A stretch of DNA of 64,000 nucleotides. It comes from Histidinibacterium lentulum. GTDB taxonomy: Bacteria > Pseudomonadota > Alphaproteobacteria > Rhodobacterales > Rhodobacteraceae. The stretch is taken from assembly GCF_003789055.1 (NCBI RefSeq), contig NZ_ML119089.1, positions 62,001 through 126,000 of the forward strand. Reading direction: 5' to 3'. The notes under the pieces are model-generated. The model ran no database searches. It was not told where the DNA came from and saw only the letters and a list, made by a program, of their open reading frames with translations. Of the stretch, positions 19,257 to 26,998 are shown piece by piece (within the stretch, counting starts at the first letter, position 1; every line of letters begins with the position of its first letter). Both the position numbers and the translations under genes were made by a program.

Positions 19257-20495
19257 TCAGAAGTCGTTCAGGATGATGTCCGCGAACTGGGCGGCGGCGG
19301 ATTCCGGCGTCACCGACGTGTCGGCCCAGAAGTTCATCAGAAGGTCGCCGATCTGCCCGGCCGCGTCGCCGCTCAGGAGCGCGTTGGGGTTCGGCAGGCC
19401 GCGCCCCTCAGCCATGCCCTCGGCCACCTTCAGGGAGCACTCGGAAAGCCCCTCCGTGCTCGCATCTGTGCGCGACGGGATGGAGCCCTTGTCGATGGAA
19501 AACGCCGTCTGCGTCGCAGGATCGAGCAGCGCCCGGACGAAGTCGTCCTGACCGGTCGACTCCTGACCCAGATCGGGGATCATGAACCCGGTCGTCCCCA
19601 CGATCCAGGTGTCGCCGCCCGCCATCGCGCAGCCCCAGTCGGTGCCGTAGGTCTCGCCCATCGCGGCGAGCTCGCCCCCGGCCCAGCTGCCCATGACCTG
19701 CAGCCCCGCGCGGCCCTCGGCGACGAGCGAGAGGGTATCGTTCCACGACCGGTTGGAATTGCCCTGGTCGGCCAGGACGGACAGCTCCCGCAATATGCGG
19801 AAGGACTCGACGATCGCGTCGCTCTCCGCCATCGCGGGATCCTGGTCGCGGTAGAGCGCATTGAATCCGTCCTGGCCGAACTCGGCGGTCAGGATCGAGA
19901 AGTGCAGGATGTTGAGCTGCCAGGGCTGGGCGCCGACGGCGATCGGGATGATCCCGGCCTCTTGCAGCGCCGGCGCCGCGGCGAGGAACTCGCCCCAGCC
20001 GGTCGGCGGCTCGACGCCGGCCGCTTCGAAGGCCGGGATCGAATACCACATGAAATTCTGCGTCTCGAAGGCGAGCGGCACGGCGTAGAGTTCGCCGCTC
20101 TCGAGGCTCGCGATCTCGAGCGCGAAGGCGGGAACCGAGTCGATCAGGCCCTCGGCTTCGACGAAGGGACGAATGTCGCGGAGGATCCCCTGCTCGCCGA
20201 GGTCGATCGCCTCCTTGCCGACAGAGGCGAACAGCGCGCCCGGCGGATCGCCGCCTCCGATCCGCGAGGTGAAGAGAGCGCGGGCTCCGGCACCGCCGTC
20301 GGGGGGAACCAGCTCGACCCAGGTCGTCCCGAGGTCCTCGACCTTGTCCGCGACGTGCTGGATCGCAGCCGATTCGCCGCCGGTGACGAGCCAATGGATG
20401 ACCTCGACCTCCTCGGCCGCCGTGACCGCGGGCAAGGCCGTGCCGCAGGCAAGCGCGATCGCTCGCCCGACCCGGGCGCCATTTTTCTGTTGCAT
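19257..20495 (-). CDS. Extracellular sugar-binding protein of ABC transporter
   Basis: 412-residue periplasmic solute-binding protein (SBP_bac_1 type). The ATG at 20495 follows a GGGAGGA ribosome site with 4-base spacing. The signal peptide covers about residues 1-27 (GRAIALACGTALPAVTA, cleavage before AEEVEV). The mature N-terminus EVEVIHWLVTGGESAAI and later TTGFMIPDLG are typical of carbohydrate-binding members. It is the first gene of the six-gene island operon and is divergent from the LacI-type regulator. The ligand is probably a sugar or sugar alcohol; the sequence does not show which. Confidence 0.92.
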   Translation of the reverse strand: MQQKNGARVGRAIALACGTALPAVTAAEEVEVIHWLVTGGESAAIQHVADKVEDLGTTWVELVPPDGGAGARALFTSRIGGGDPPGALFASVGKEAIDLGEQGILRDIRPFVEAEGLIDSVPAFALEIASLESGELYAVPLAFETQNFMWYSIPAFEAAGVEPPTGWGEFLAAAPALQEAGIIPIAVGAQPWQLNILHFSILTAEFGQDGFNALYRDQDPAMAESDAIVESFRILRELSVLADQGNSNRSWNDTLSLVAEGRAGLQVMGSWAGGELAAMGETYGTDWGCAMAGGDTWIVGTTGFMIPDLGQESTGQDDFVRALLDPATQTAFSIDKGSIPSRTDASTEGLSECSLKVAEGMAEGRGLPNPNALLSGDAAGQIGDLLMNFWADTSVTPESAAAQFADIILNDF

Positions 20496-20619
20496 TTCGT
20501 CCTCCCTTGCAGCGCGGGCTCTGAATGGCCCGGCACCAACCGTTCGGGTCCTGCCGGAGTCGCCGGCGGTCCTTGGGATCACATTGTCGCAGCAAGTCGG
20601 AATCGGCAAAGGCAGAAAC

Positions 20620-20667
20620 CATCAGATCGCATCACATAAGTCATGGTCTCATCACATTACATCATTG
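20620..20667. promoter_or_regulatory. 10-bp-phased CATCA direct repeats in divergent promoter region
   Basis: Between the binding-protein gene and the lacI-type gene, CATCA recurs at 20620, 20630, 20650 and 20660, with a degenerate copy in register at 20640. This forms two ~18-bp elements (CATCAGATCGCATCACAT and CATCACATTACATCATTG) starting 30 bp apart, i.e. on one face of the helix. They lie about 125-175 bp upstream of the transporter start and 80-130 bp upstream of the regulator start. A regulator operator is the likely role, but LacI-type proteins usually bind inverted repeats, so this is inference. Confidence 0.5.
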
Positions 20668-20748
20668 GATCACCTCAGATTCTCGCAGGATTCTGTTGAC
20701 GTGCATTGCTTCGGCTGCGACTGGATTGGGCGAGAGACCAGGGTATCC

Positions 20749-21768
20749 ATGCGCGCAACCATCCACGACATCGCCAGCCGCGCAGGTGTTTCCGCAGCGA
20801 CCGTCGATCGGGTGCTGAACGGCCGGAAAGGGGTGTCGGCGGCCAACAGGCAAAGGGTGATGCGGGCGGCGCAGGAGTTGCGCTACCTGCCGACCGATGG
20901 ACAGGCGGCCCTTCCTGTGCGTCCCGCGCAGCTGGAGTTTCTGATCCCCCGGGCGCGGCAGGTCTTCCTCTCGGATCTGGCAGAACAGATCGAGGAATTC
21001 GCGGCCACCCTCCCCGTGGTGTCACGCGCTAAGGTCCATGCGGTGGAAGACCTCAGCCCCGAGGCCTTCGTCTCGGCCCTTGGGCGCATCGACACCGGCA
21101 CGCAGGGCGTCGGGATCGTGGCGGTCGACCACCCGCTGACGCGCCAGGCGGTGCGCGACCTCACCGACGGTGGCGTGAAGGTGGTCACCATCGCCTCCGA
21201 CCTGCTGACCACGCCGCGCAGCGCCTATGTCGGCCTCGATGACCGCGTCGCCGGCCGGACCGCCGGACTCGTCATGGGTCACGTCGCGGGCCGATCGGGC
21301 GGCAAGGTCGCCCTCTTCGTGGGCCAGCAGGCCTTCCAGGGCCAGCGAGAGCGCGAGATCGGCTTCCGCACCATCATCGAGCAGGAATTCCCGACACTGG
21401 AACTCCTGCCGTTGTTCGACACCCGCTCCGACACCGGCATCGCCCGGAGCGCGACCGAACGGCTGCTGGCGGCCGAGCCCGATCTGGCCGGCATCTACGT
21501 GATGGGCGGCGGGCGCTCGGGCGTGGCGGAGGCGACGGCCAGGGTGGACCGAAGGAAGCGGCCGTTCGTCATCCTCCACGACCTGTCCGACACGACCAGG
21601 CGCTACCTTTCGGAAGGAAGCATCGACCTGATCATCGACCAGAACGTCCGGCTGCTTGCGGAGCAGGCGGTGATCCGGCTCCTGACCGCGATCGCCGCGG
21701 AGCGCCTGTTCCTGCCGGAGCATTTCATCGAACCGCGCCTGATTTTCCGCGAGAACATCCCGATGTAG
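20749..21768 (+). CDS. LacI-family transcriptional regulator
   Basis: 339-residue DNA-binding regulator. The N-terminal helix-turn-helix and hinge helix are clear in residues 1-~60 (TIHDIASRAGVSAATVDRVL, then NGRKGVSAANRQRVMRAAQEL). A periplasmic-binding-protein-like effector domain follows (~65-339; e.g. GIVAVDHPLTR, YVGLDDRVAGRTAG, LAGIYVMGGG). The start is the ATG directly before the HTH; the open frame extends further upstream without homology. It is transcribed divergently from the ABC/dehydrogenase operon and is its probable local regulator, with a sugar or polyol as effector. Confidence 0.93.
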   Translation: MRATIHDIASRAGVSAATVDRVLNGRKGVSAANRQRVMRAAQELRYLPTDGQAALPVRPAQLEFLIPRARQVFLSDLAEQIEEFAATLPVVSRAKVHAVEDLSPEAFVSALGRIDTGTQGVGIVAVDHPLTRQAVRDLTDGGVKVVTIASDLLTTPRSAYVGLDDRVAGRTAGLVMGHVAGRSGGKVALFVGQQAFQGQREREIGFRTIIEQEFPTLELLPLFDTRSDTGIARSATERLLAAEPDLAGIYVMGGGRSGVAEATARVDRRKRPFVILHDLSDTTRRYLSEGSIDLIIDQNVRLLAEQAVIRLLTAIAAERLFLPEHFIEPRLIFRENIPM

Positions 21769-22088
21769 GCCGACAGGCAAAGGCGCCTGCCTCAAGACCT
21801 GCCAGCCGGCGACGCCTCGAAAGTCCGCTCTGGTAGAAGTGCGGGTGGGCGCGCTCCGCTTGCTCCCCCCTGGTCGCACGAGGGATCGGCTTGTGGTTCT
21901 TCAGGCGACCGGAGTCGCCGGGACGCGGTCGGTCTCCAGATCGAGCCAGGCGCATTCCTCGGGCTCGAGAGCGAGCGAGAGCGCGATCGGGCTCAGGTCG
22001 GGCGGCCTGAGACAGAGCTCCTGCGGAGGTATTTCCGGCCGGATGAACTCCGGCACCGGCACCGGAAGAGGCCGGCGCGCCCGTCGCC
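21769..22088. other. 320-bp junction between lacI-type gene and DUF5333-like gene, with a coding-like fragment
   Basis: No complete gene supported. Just after the regulator stop is a weak hairpin (AGGCA/TGCCT arms near 21775-21792) without a T-run. On the minus strand, 21901-22063 reads as a protein-like 54-codon tail without the Arg/Pro bias of shadow frames (PEFIRPEIPPQELCLR then DLETDRVPATPVA). It has no good start and could be a 3' gene remnant left when the island was inserted, or a small gene downstream of the DUF5333-like one. Confidence 0.4.
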
Positions 22089-22484
22089 TCAGCGCAGGAA
22101 CTGGCCGATCACGCTGCCCGCCGCGATCTCGGCCGCGCCCACGCGACAATGGCTTGCGTCGTCGCCCCGCACCGCGCCCATGGCGGCGAGCCGTGCGCGG
22201 GCCTCGGCCTCGAGCCGGTCGGCCGCTGCGTCATCGTCGAGGAAGGCCTCGATCTCCGCCTCCGAATAGCCCAGCCTGCGCGCCTCTCCCCTCAGGGCGT
22301 TCAGATAGGCAATCCCCTTCAGACGCCGCGCCTCGATCCGGTCGCAGCGGTCGGAGATCTCCACCGCGATTCCCACGGCGATGAGGCCCTCGCGGATCGC
22401 GGGCTCCGCCTCGAGACCGGCCTGGGCCAGGGCGGCGGGCGGCGCGGCAAGGAGGGTCAGGATCAGGGCGAACATTGGGCGCAT
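22089..22484 (-). CDS. DUF5333-like exported protein in nuo cluster
   Basis: 131-residue protein with a signal peptide (MRPMFALILTLLAAPPAALA, cleavage before QAGL). The mature domain is alpha-helical with Cys at about 47 (DRCDRIEARRLKGIAYLNAL) and 112 (SHCRVGAAEIAAGSVIGQFL). I recall this as a DUF5333-type family confined to Rhodobacterales and found next to nuoF/nuoG; that label is from memory. Predicted periplasmic, role unknown. It is the last nuo-type gene before the island, so nuoG would normally follow. Confidence 0.7.
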   Translation of the reverse strand: MRPMFALILTLLAAPPAALAQAGLEAEPAIREGLIAVGIAVEISDRCDRIEARRLKGIAYLNALRGEARRLGYSEAEIEAFLDDDAAADRLEAEARARLAAMGAVRGDDASHCRVGAAEIAAGSVIGQFLR

Positions 22485-22535
22485 GGGGCCTCTCCGGTCA
22501 GTCTGGTTGCGCCCGGCATGACCTGCCCGGCTCTG

Positions 22536-22850
22536 CTATTCAATGTCAGCCCCGGCCCGGCCCCGCTTTGAGCGGCTCTCCGCGCCTTCGTCCGGCTCCT
22601 CCACCCGCCGCGCCTCGGCGTGCTTGATGTCCGAGCGGCTTTCCCCCTTCATCCGCGCGATCCGGGCCTCGATCAGGGGCTGGGCCACGAAGGTGATCAG
22701 CGGCACTGTCAGCGCGGTCGACACCAGAACCTCCGCCCAGAGCGGCCAGTCGATCCCCAGCCAGACGAAAGCGTAGCTGAACAGGCAGACACAGGGAAAG
22801 ACCGCCAGCCAGACGGCGAGAAGCTGAAGAAGGCGCTCGCTGAGGGACAT
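22536..22850 (-). CDS. Small membrane protein in nuo cluster (104 aa)
   Basis: Two predicted membrane helices (about residues 7-32 and 37-60: LLAVWLAVFPCVCLFSYAF and AEVLVSTALTVPLITFVAQP) followed by a charged cytoplasmic tail (~45 residues, Arg/Glu-rich). The start MSLSERLLQ is the only sensible ATG. It sits between nuoF (280 bp away, with nothing recognisable in that gap) and the DUF5333-like gene (51 bp). Family not recognised. Confidence 0.7.
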   Translation of the reverse strand: MSLSERLLQLLAVWLAVFPCVCLFSYAFVWLGIDWPLWAEVLVSTALTVPLITFVAQPLIEARIARMKGESRSDIKHAEARRVEEPDEGAESRSKRGRAGADIE

Positions 22851-23130
22851 CTCATGAGGCCCGACGCGAAACCCGCGGCGAAGTTCCGGCGTGCGGCGTC
22901 AGGGCCGCCACGGCAAGGGGCCCGGCGGCCGGTCGAAGCGCCGGATGCCGCATCACGCCGCGCCGGCAGGTCCACCGGGATGTCGGGCAGCACGCCGTAT
23001 GCCCGCGTCGCCGCAACGGTCGAGGCCGGCAGGCGCCGCCCCGGGACCGGATCCATCCGTCGCGGCCGGGGTCGGTCTCACGGTGTCCCTTGGCGCCTAC
23101 GGCGGCGTCGGCCCGCCGCCAGCCTCCGCT

Positions 23131-24414
23131 TCACTCCGCCGCGATCGGCGCGCGTCCCCTGATGCGGTCCTCGATCTCCTCGCGGAAGTTGCGGATCAGC
23201 CCCTGGATCGGCCAGGCCGCGGCATCGCCCAGCGCGCAGATCGTGTGGCCCTCGACCTGCTTCGTCACCTCGAAGAGCATGTCGATCTCCTCGACCGCCG
23301 CCTCGCCCTTCACCAGCCGGTCCATCACGCGCATCATCCAGCCCGTGCCTTCCCGGCAGGGCGTGCACTGGCCGCAGCTCTCGTGCTTGTAGAATTTCGA
23401 CAAACGCCAGATCGCCTTGATGATGTCCACCGACTGATCCATCACGATCACCGCCGCCGTGCCGAGCCCGGAGCCCAGCTCGCCGCGCAGGTAGTCGAAA
23501 TCCATCACCGCGTCGCGCATCTTCTCGCCGCGCACGCAAGGAACCGAGGAGCCGCCCGGGATCACCGCCTTGAGGTTGTCCCAGCCGCCGCGAATGCCGC
23601 CGCAGTGCTTTTCGATAAGCTCCTCGAAGGAGATCGACATCGCCTCCTCGACCACGCAGGGGTGGTTCACATGGCCCGAGATGGCGAAGACCTTGGTGCC
23701 CGCGTTCCGCTCCCGTCCGAAGCCCGCGAACCAGGTGGCGCCGCGCCGCAGGATCGTCGGCACCACCGCGATGCTCTCCACGTTGTTCACCGTGGTCGGG
23801 CAGCCGTAAAGACCGGCGCCGGCCGGGAACGGCGGCTTCATCCGCGGCATTCCCTTCTTGCCCTCCAGGCTCTCGATCAGGGCGGTCTCCTCGCCGCAGA
23901 TGTAGGCCCCCGCGCCGTGGTGCAGGTAGAGATCGAAGTCCCAGCCCGACCCGGCGGCGTTCGCCCCCAGAAGCCCCGCGTCATAGGCCTCGTCGATGGC
24001 CGCCTGCAGCGCTTCCTTCTCGCGGATGTATTCGCCGCGGATGTAGATATAGGCCGAATGCGCTCCCATCGCGAAACTGGCGATCAGGCAGCCCTCGATC
24101 AGCGTGTGGGGATCGTGGCGCATGATCTCCCGGTCCTTGCAGGTCCCGGGCTCGCTCTCGTCGGCGTTCACGACAAGGTAATGGGGCCGCCCGTCGCTTT
24201 CCTTCGGCATGAAGGACCACTTGAGCCCCGTGGGAAAGCCCGCGCCGCCCCGGCCGCGCAGACCGCTCGCCTTCATCTCGTCCACGATCCAGTCACGTCC
24301 CTTCTGGATCAGCCCGGCCGTGCCGTCCCAGTGGCCGCGTGCCTTCGCACCCGAAAGGCTGCGGTCGTGCATTCCGTAGAGGTTGGTGAAGATGCGGTCT
24401 TCGTCCTTGAGCAT
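23131..24414 (-). CDS. nuoF: NADH-quinone oxidoreductase subunit F
   Basis: NuoF binds NADH and FMN and carries the first [4Fe-4S] cluster (N3) of complex I. The 427-residue product has the FMN/NADH glycine motif [10 protein letters not shown] at 54-63, the [17 protein letters not shown] segment in the middle, and cluster ligands Cys 347, 350, 353 and 393 (ESCGQCTPC and TICALG). It is followed, after a 280-bp gap without a recognisable gene, by the small membrane protein. It is preceded by the DUF5337-like gene 24 bp upstream. Confidence 0.97.
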   Translation of the reverse strand: MLKDEDRIFTNLYGMHDRSLSGAKARGHWDGTAGLIQKGRDWIVDEMKASGLRGRGGAGFPTGLKWSFMPKESDGRPHYLVVNADESEPGTCKDREIMRHDPHTLIEGCLIASFAMGAHSAYIYIRGEYIREKEALQAAIDEAYDAGLLGANAAGSGWDFDLYLHHGAGAYICGEETALIESLEGKKGMPRMKPPFPAGAGLYGCPTTVNNVESIAVVPTILRRGATWFAGFGRERNAGTKVFAISGHVNHPCVVEEAMSISFEELIEKHCGGIRGGWDNLKAVIPGGSSVPCVRGEKMRDAVMDFDYLRGELGSGLGTAAVIVMDQSVDIIKAIWRLSKFYKHESCGQCTPCREGTGWMMRVMDRLVKGEAAVEEIDMLFEVTKQVEGHTICALGDAAAWPIQGLIRNFREEIEDRIRGRAPIAAE

Positions 24415-24438
24415 ATCTGGTCTCCAGCCCGACGGGTC

Positions 24439-24657
24439 TCAGCGCTTTCTCGTCTTCTGCCAGATAGTCCAGGTGACGACCAGCGCCCAAACGAAAGCCG
24501 CCAGTGCGACGAGATAGAGCAGGACCTCGAACCGGAGCGGCAGCCCGGCGACGCGCACCAGCATCGGCGCAAGGATCGCCAGAAGACCGCCTCCCGCGAT
24601 GGCCAGCGCGGCCCTGCGGGCCTGTCGGGCGATCCGCCGGTCGTCGTCCTCGCTCAT
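24439..24657 (-). CDS. DUF5337-like two-helix membrane protein
   Basis: 72-residue protein: a charged N-terminus (MSEDDDRRIARQARR), two membrane helices (AALAIAGGGLLAILAPMLVR and FEVLLYLVALAAFVWALVVT) and a short basic tail. From memory this matches DUF5337, a Rhodobacterales family found beside nuoE/nuoF. It starts 10 bp after the 99-aa gene and ends 24 bp before nuoF, so it should be co-expressed with the NADH module. Function unknown; an assembly or membrane-anchoring role would be speculation. Confidence 0.72.
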   Translation of the reverse strand: MSEDDDRRIARQARRAALAIAGGGLLAILAPMLVRVAGLPLRFEVLLYLVALAAFVWALVVTWTIWQKTRKR

Positions 24658-24667
24658 CGCGCGGCCG

Positions 24668-24967
24668 TCATGCGTCGGGCACGGCGTCCGGAACCGCCGC
24701 CAGCGTGACAGGCCCCGCGCGTCTCCTGCGTGTCGGAGCGGCAGGGCGCTTGCGCTCCGGCGCCTCCGTCGGGGCGACCGCCCGCAGATACGGCGCGGGT
24801 GCTGCCCCTGCCCGACCGAGCCCCGTGGCCAGCATCGGTCCCGCCACGGCGTGGCGCCACAGCACGAAACCGGGCGTCAGCATGGCTGCCAGCGGCATCG
24901 CCCCGAGGACGATCATCGGGGCCGCGACCCTCAGCCAGACCGCCTCCTCTGGCCAGGCCGACGACAT
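24668..24967 (-). CDS. Small membrane protein related to the N-terminus of the next protein (99 aa)
   Basis: Hydrophobic first half (VAAPMIVLGAMPLAAMLTPG, then FVLWRHAVAGPMLATG), then a basic Ala/Pro/Arg tail. The segment VLWRHAVAGPMLA closely parallels YVWRMAMAGPVLA in the neighbouring 288-aa protein, so the two N-termini look paralogous. This copy lacks the linker and C-terminal domain. It starts 1 bp after the 288-aa gene. Function unknown. Confidence 0.65.
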   Translation of the reverse strand: MSSAWPEEAVWLRVAAPMIVLGAMPLAAMLTPGFVLWRHAVAGPMLATGLGRAGAAPAPYLRAVAPTEAPERKRPAAPTRRRRAGPVTLAAVPDAVPDA

Positions 24968-24968
24968 C

Positions 24969-25835
24969 TCACGCGGTCCCGGACAGCACCGCAGCCGCTG
25001 TCACCCAGTCGCCGCGGCTCGCGCGGCCGCCGGGAACGCCGAGGTTCTCGTCCATCCAGGCGACATGGGCCGGGGTCCAGGCCGCGATCTGGTCGAAATG
25101 GTGGATGCCGAAGCCGTTCAGCGTCTCGGCCAGCTTCGGCCCGACGCCCGCAAGGAGCGTCAGGTCGTCGCCCTTGCCCCCCCGCGGCGCCGCGAGCGCG
25201 GGCGGCTGGACAGGGCCTTCGGGCCCGGCCGCCTGTGCCGGTTCGGACTTCGGAGGCGCTTCTTTCGAGGCCTCGGTCTTCGGCGTCTCCGCCTTCACCG
25301 GCTCGGTCTTCGGAGCCGCCGCCTTGGGTGCGTCCGCCTTCACCGGCTTGGCCTCGGGAGCCGCCGTCTTGGGCGCCTCCGCCTTCATCGGCTCGGGCTT
25401 GGGAGCCCCGGCCTTGGCCGTTTCCGCCTTGACCGGCTCGGGCTTCGCAGCCGCGGGCTTCGACACGTCCGCCTTCACCGGCTGGGGCTTCGCTGCCGCG
25501 GGCTTGGGCGTCTCGGCCTTCGCAGGATCGGCCTTCGGAGTCGCGGCCTTCGGTGCGTCCGATTTCACGGCCGCAGGCTTCGGCGTCACGGCCCCGGGCG
25601 CCGCGACCTTCTCGACGGCCTTGGGCCTCGCCTTGTCCGCGGTCGTCTCGGAGACGGCGCCCCTGCCGGACGACACCCGCATCGCCAGCACCGGGCCGGC
25701 CATAGCCATGCGCCAGACATAGCCCTGAACGGCTATCGCGCTCGCCATGCCCAGGACCACCGGGGACCCGAAGGTCAGCGCGGCGGTGGTCTGCATCATG
25801 CTCGGAATACGGTCGGAAGAATGGGTTGCGGTCAC
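24969..25835 (-). CDS. Membrane-anchored protein with Lys/Pro/Ala repeats and C-terminal HhH-like domain
   Basis: 288 residues. A GTG start at 25835 is supported by a TGGAGG ribosome site 7-8 bases upstream. Layout: hydrophobic segment at about 15-50, a ~140-residue linker of imperfect KPEPVKAEAPK-type repeats (likely extended and disordered), then a compact ~65-residue C-terminal domain (DLTLLAGVGPKLAETLNGFG, FDQIAAW, VAWMDENL, GRASRGDWV). The same domain ends NuoE and the 298-aa neighbour. The GVGPKL segment looks like a helix-hairpin-helix. A role in binding or tethering complex I parts is inference. Confidence 0.8.
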   Translation of the reverse strand: MTATHSSDRIPSMMQTTAALTFGSPVVLGMASAIAVQGYVWRMAMAGPVLAMRVSSGRGAVSETTADKARPKAVEKVAAPGAVTPKPAAVKSDAPKAATPKADPAKAETPKPAAAKPQPVKADVSKPAAAKPEPVKAETAKAGAPKPEPMKAEAPKTAAPEAKPVKADAPKAAAPKTEPVKAETPKTEASKEAPPKSEPAQAAGPEGPVQPPALAAPRGGKGDDLTLLAGVGPKLAETLNGFGIHHFDQIAAWTPAHVAWMDENLGVPGGRASRGDWVTAAAVLSGTA

Positions 25836-25944
25836 GTCGGGCCTCCATCAATGGACTGGCGGCGGGCCGGCCGCCCGACCGTCAGCCTGCCCCAGATGCC
25901 GCACTGCAGCAAGTGCGTTATTGCACCGCAGCGCGGCTCTCCGC

Positions 25945-26841
25945 CTAGTAGACGTCGCCGCCTTTGACCTTCTCGGAAAAGGAGGTGCTTCCGCCGTCCG
26001 CGAGCGTCCTCGCCTGACCGACCCAGTCGTCGCGGCTGGCCCGGCCCTTGAAGCCTTCGAGGTTGGAATCGACCCAGGCGAGTTCGCGGTCGGTCCAGGC
26101 CGCGACTTGGTCGAAGTGGTAGAAGCCCATGGAATTAAGAAGCTTCTCGAGCTTCGGACCGACGCCCTTGATCTGCTTGAGGTCATCCGCCCCGCCCTCT
26201 CTCGGGGCGTCGAGCGTCGCGGGACGGTCCGCATCGGTGGGTTCGTCAGGGGCGGCCTCGGGCGTATCCGCCGTGGCCGGGGCCGGCGGAGTTTCGCCGC
26301 CCGTCTCCACAGGCATCGCCGACGCGGCGCCCGCGCCCGCCACACCGGCCGCCGCCGAAGGTGCCGCCGCCGCAGCCTGTTCGGACCGGGAGGCGTCCGG
26401 CTCCGGGCTCGCCGCTTCGGTGCCGGAGGCCCGCACCCCCGCATCCGCATCGCTCCCGGACGTGGCGGAGGCCGCCGTCTCGCTCCCGGGTGAGGAGGAA
26501 GCCGGCCCTGATGCGGTCGACGCGGGCGCCGTCGAAGCGGGCGCCGCACCGCCTGTCGTCGCCGGTGCGCTGGACGTCATCGTGCCCGGGCGCGGTGCTG
26601 CGGGTTTGGTCCGGCCCACCGTGGGCGCCGTCCCCGCGCCCATCGCGGGCGGCAGCGGCTTGCACAGCAGTACGCTGAGAAGCACACCGAGCACCGTCGC
26701 GATCAGCAGCCCGACAAAGATTGCACCGATGACCGACAGGCCGCCGAACAGGAGCGAGATCGCGATCCCGACAATCCCGATGATGCCCCCGGTGATCCAG
26801 CAGCCGGCCTGACATCTCAGCCGTCCGGTTTCGTCCGCCAT
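25945..26841 (-). CDS. Membrane protein with C-terminal HhH-like domain, NuoE-linked (298 aa)
   Basis: ATG at 26841 chosen (GGAGA 8 bases upstream); a GTG 18 bp upstream is possible. Residues ~10-60 are two membrane helices (CWITGGIIGIVGIAISLLFG and LIATVLGVLLSVLL) flanked by cysteines. Residues ~70-230 are an Ala/Pro/Ser/Glu linker. The last ~70 residues carry the shared domain (DLKQIKGVGPKLEKLLNSMG, FDQVAAWTDRELAWVD, FKGRASRDDWVGQAR). It lies between nuoE and the 288-aa paralogue. The domain also resembles C-terminal extensions of some alphaproteobacterial ribosomal L21 proteins (recalled). Confidence 0.8.
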   Translation of the reverse strand: MADETGRLRCQAGCWITGGIIGIVGIAISLLFGGLSVIGAIFVGLLIATVLGVLLSVLLCKPLPPAMGAGTAPTVGRTKPAAPRPGTMTSSAPATTGGAAPASTAPASTASGPASSSPGSETAASATSGSDADAGVRASGTEAASPEPDASRSEQAAAAAPSAAAGVAGAGAASAMPVETGGETPPAPATADTPEAAPDEPTDADRPATLDAPREGGADDLKQIKGVGPKLEKLLNSMGFYHFDQVAAWTDRELAWVDSNLEGFKGRASRDDWVGQARTLADGGSTSFSEKVKGGDVY

Positions 26842-26998
26842 GGTCTTCGTCTCCCCCACAGGATGCGCGACCGACGCCCGAGGCGCCGCCCGCCTTCATG
26901 CTCTCCGGGAAAGCATACGCATTCTGTGCCACATGACTACCGTCTGCGGACAGCACCGCCGAAACCGGAGACGAGGGCGCGGCACCGGGGCCGCAGGG

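Noticed and set aside
20696-20724. TTGACG as a promoter for the LacI-type gene
   Set aside because: No acceptable -10 hexamer (GACTGG at 17-bp spacing).
22851-23130. Small gene between nuoF and the 104-aa membrane protein
   Set aside because: Only Arg/Pro/Ala-rich frames without start context or hydrophobic pattern; treated as non-coding.
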